Source: CAVPOO01 sp963707015 (GTDB lineage: Bacteria; Pseudomonadota; Gammaproteobacteria; Thiohalobacterales; Thiohalobacteraceae). From it: 64,000 nucleotides of DNA. Positions 62,561 through 64,000 of the stretch are shown here, piece after piece. The notes below the pieces were generated by a model, which was given only the letters and a program-made list of their open reading frames with translations, was not told the DNA's origin and did no database searches. The translations under genes and the position numbers were made by a program. The stretch lies in NCBI GenBank assembly GCA_963707015.1, contig CAVPOO010000004.1, forward strand, positions 1-64,000. Reading direction: 5' to 3'. Every line of letters starts with the position of its first letter. The first letter of the stretch is position 1.

Positions 62561-64000
62561 TCAGTCCTGATCGCGCCACAGGGGCACCAGCGTTCGCGGG
62601 CAGGCGGCGCGCACTTCGTCATAGACCTGCGCGGGCTCCTCTGCGTAGCGCTTCGAAAAATGAAAGGGCACGAGCCGCTCAACCGCGGCGGCAGTGCCGA
62701 TTTCACCGCAGGCGCGCGCCGTGAGATGCCCGGTGTTGGCAGCCTGTCGCGCATCGGCCTCGAGGAACACCGCCTCGCAGAACAGGGTATGAGCACCCTC
62801 GGCCAGGGCCGTCAGCCGTGCGCGGTTGCCGGGCGTATCGGCGAAATCCGTCGCATAGACGAGCTTCCTGCCGGGCGCGACCAGTACCAGTTCGGCGGCG
62901 AGTGAACCTGCCGGTGCGCTGCGACCATCGGGCAGGCTGATGCGTGCCTGCGGATGGTCTTCGGCAACGCAGCGCTTGAGCTCCCCCAGCCAGGCGCCGA
63001 CCGGCAGCCCCAGGCTGAGCAGGCGGTCTTTGCGAATATTGATGGTTCGCGGCGGCTCGAAGGCATAGGCGAGCACGGGTGTGCCATGATCCAGGGTGAC
63101 CGCGCGTACACGAAACTCGGGGTCGTCCAGCAATACACCCGAGCCGACTTCCCGCTGCCCGAGCAGGACCGGTTCCCGATGGCCCGCCTGCACCCGATAA
63201 CGCCTCAGATGTCGACCGCCCAGCTCCGTTACCTCGAAACGGGGTCCCCGCTCACCAATGCGGTCCCAGTGAATACCCGTGACCAGACCCTGAATGTTTT
63301 CAGTCAGTCCCGGCGGGCCGAAGACGCGGCACGTCGCCGTCACGCCGATGCGCGAGCGCAGCAGCCACAGGAATCCTGCGATGTGGTCAAAGTGTGCGTG
63401 GCTGATAAACACGTCGGTCACCTGGTGGGCAATACGCGCCGGCAAGCGCCCGGCTTCGCCAAGATCAAACAGCAGGCTGCGCCTCTGGTGCCGCAGGCGC
63501 AGGTGCAGCAGCGGGTCACCGAAGACACCGTTGACCAGCGTGACGGTCGCCGCACCGACGCGCAGCACGGGCCGCGGCCCGCCGCCCACGGCCACGCCGG
63601 CGCCCGCGAGCATGTCCGGCGGCGGGGTGTACCAGTGGCTGCCGGGCGGGGCCGGCGCCGCGGTATTCAAAAGACCGTCCGCGCCGCGCCGGGCGTCGCG
63701 CACCAGCAGCGAAGCCGCCTCGGCCTTCACAGGCGGCATCCGCAGCACCAGGGTTCCGGCCTCGATGTCGACCACTTCGCCGAGGCCCGCTGTCCGGTGC
63801 TGCGAGTCGAGCAGCGCGACCTGACGCCCGCGCCAGGCCTCCGTGATATCCGCGGGCGGTGGTGTCCCGAGTAAACAAAGGTCAGTGAAGGCTACGCGCC
63901 GCGCCTGGGCGTGCTCGAGATAGGCATCCCACAGGCGTGTCCGTGATCTCGCACGCGCCCGTTTGCCAGGGCGGTGCGCGTCGGCGGCAACCGGCAGGGC
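62561..64000 (-). CDS. RNase Z-like metallo-beta-lactamase-fold hydrolase, N-terminus beyond window
   Basis: At least 480 residues; the frame is open to base 64000, so an internal GTG at 63775 is not the start. The metal site is VFISHAHFDHIAGFLWLLRS (HxHxDH). TLDHGTPVLAYAFEP, KLVYATDFADTPGNRARL and TGHLTARACGEIG provide further ligands of the RNase Z/ElaC class. The part before the metal motif is over 250 residues long, far longer than in RNase Z, with a segment AWRGRQVALLDSQHRTAGLG that looks like a separate beta-rich domain. The full architecture cannot be judged from here. Confidence 0.75.
   Translation of the reverse strand, partial: ALPVAADAHRPGKRARARSRTRLWDAYLEHAQARRVAFTDLCLLGTPPPADITEAWRGRQVALLDSQHRTAGLGEVVDIEAGTLVLRMPPVKAEAASLLVRDARRGADGLLNTAAPAPPGSHWYTPPPDMLAGAGVAVGGGPRPVLRVGAATVTLVNGVFGDPLLHLRLRHQRRSLLFDLGEAGRLPARIAHQVTDVFISHAHFDHIAGFLWLLRSRIGVTATCRVFGPPGLTENIQGLVTGIHWDRIGERGPRFEVTELGGRHLRRYRVQAGHREPVLLGQREVGSGVLLDDPEFRVRAVTLDHGTPVLAYAFEPPRTINIRKDRLLSLGLPVGAWLGELKRCVAEDHPQARISLPDGRSAPAGSLAAELVLVAPGRKLVYATDFADTPGNRARLTALAEGAHTLFCEAVFLEADARQAANTGHLTARACGEIGTAAAVERLVPFHFSKRYAEEPAQVYDEVRAACPRTLVPLWRDQD

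Overview
The window reads as a chromosomal stretch of a GC-rich, sulfur-metabolising gammaproteobacterium. It carries Gram-negative LPS genes (kdsD, lptG, lptF, an LpxL-type acyltransferase), a fused ATP sulfurylase/APS kinase, and a polysulfide/thiosulfate-reductase-like operon with rhodanese proteins and a multihaem cytochrome. No rRNA, tRNA, CRISPR array or complete transposase gene was seen, so the species cannot be fixed from this window.

Layout. 1-4.5 kb is a toxin-antitoxin patchwork: mazEF-like, vapBC and phd-vapC pairs, two near-identical Uma2-type nuclease genes, and fragments of the same genes pasted into one another. 4.5-10.4 kb (all minus strand) holds sat/cysC, kdsD, lptG and lptF. 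11-37 kb is a large surface-glycan region: glycosyltransferases, an AsnB-type amidotransferase, FkbM and other methyltransferases, WbqC-like and NeuD/PglD-like proteins, WecE, an SGNH protein, an O-antigen ligase/polymerase, an ABC exporter, ELM1-family proteins and a PAPS sulfotransferase. 37-50 kb is a mosaic: an FmdE-like secreted protein, a third ELM1 gene, an Ada-like repair protein, a PEP-CTERM-type protein and the remnant of a second, three more sulfotransferases, an LpxL-like acyltransferase and a second copy of a glycosyltransferase-like gene. 50-52.7 kb is a carbamoyltransferase-SxtJ-DUF5989 trio, and 52.9-54 kb an Old Yellow Enzyme. 54-62.3 kb is a sulfur redox island: an 11-haem cytochrome, a triple-rhodanese protein, a molybdopterin/FeS/NrfD complex and a membrane rhodanese. 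The window ends inside an RNase Z-like metallo-hydrolase.

The genes suggest one theme: an elaborate, probably sulfated cell-surface polysaccharide or LPS. Sat/CysC could make PAPS, four sulfotransferases could use it, and LptFG plus the ligase would deliver and assemble the glycan. This link is inference.

The intergenic DNA is unusually structured. Ten tracts of 7-bp tandem repeats start at gene boundaries and always read outward from the gene. At least eight palindromic elements (family A) share the arms GCCACGGAATCCACGG, and some end exactly in a gene's TAG stop codon. A second, about 187-bp element (family B) has clear 10-bp target duplications with a YTAG core.
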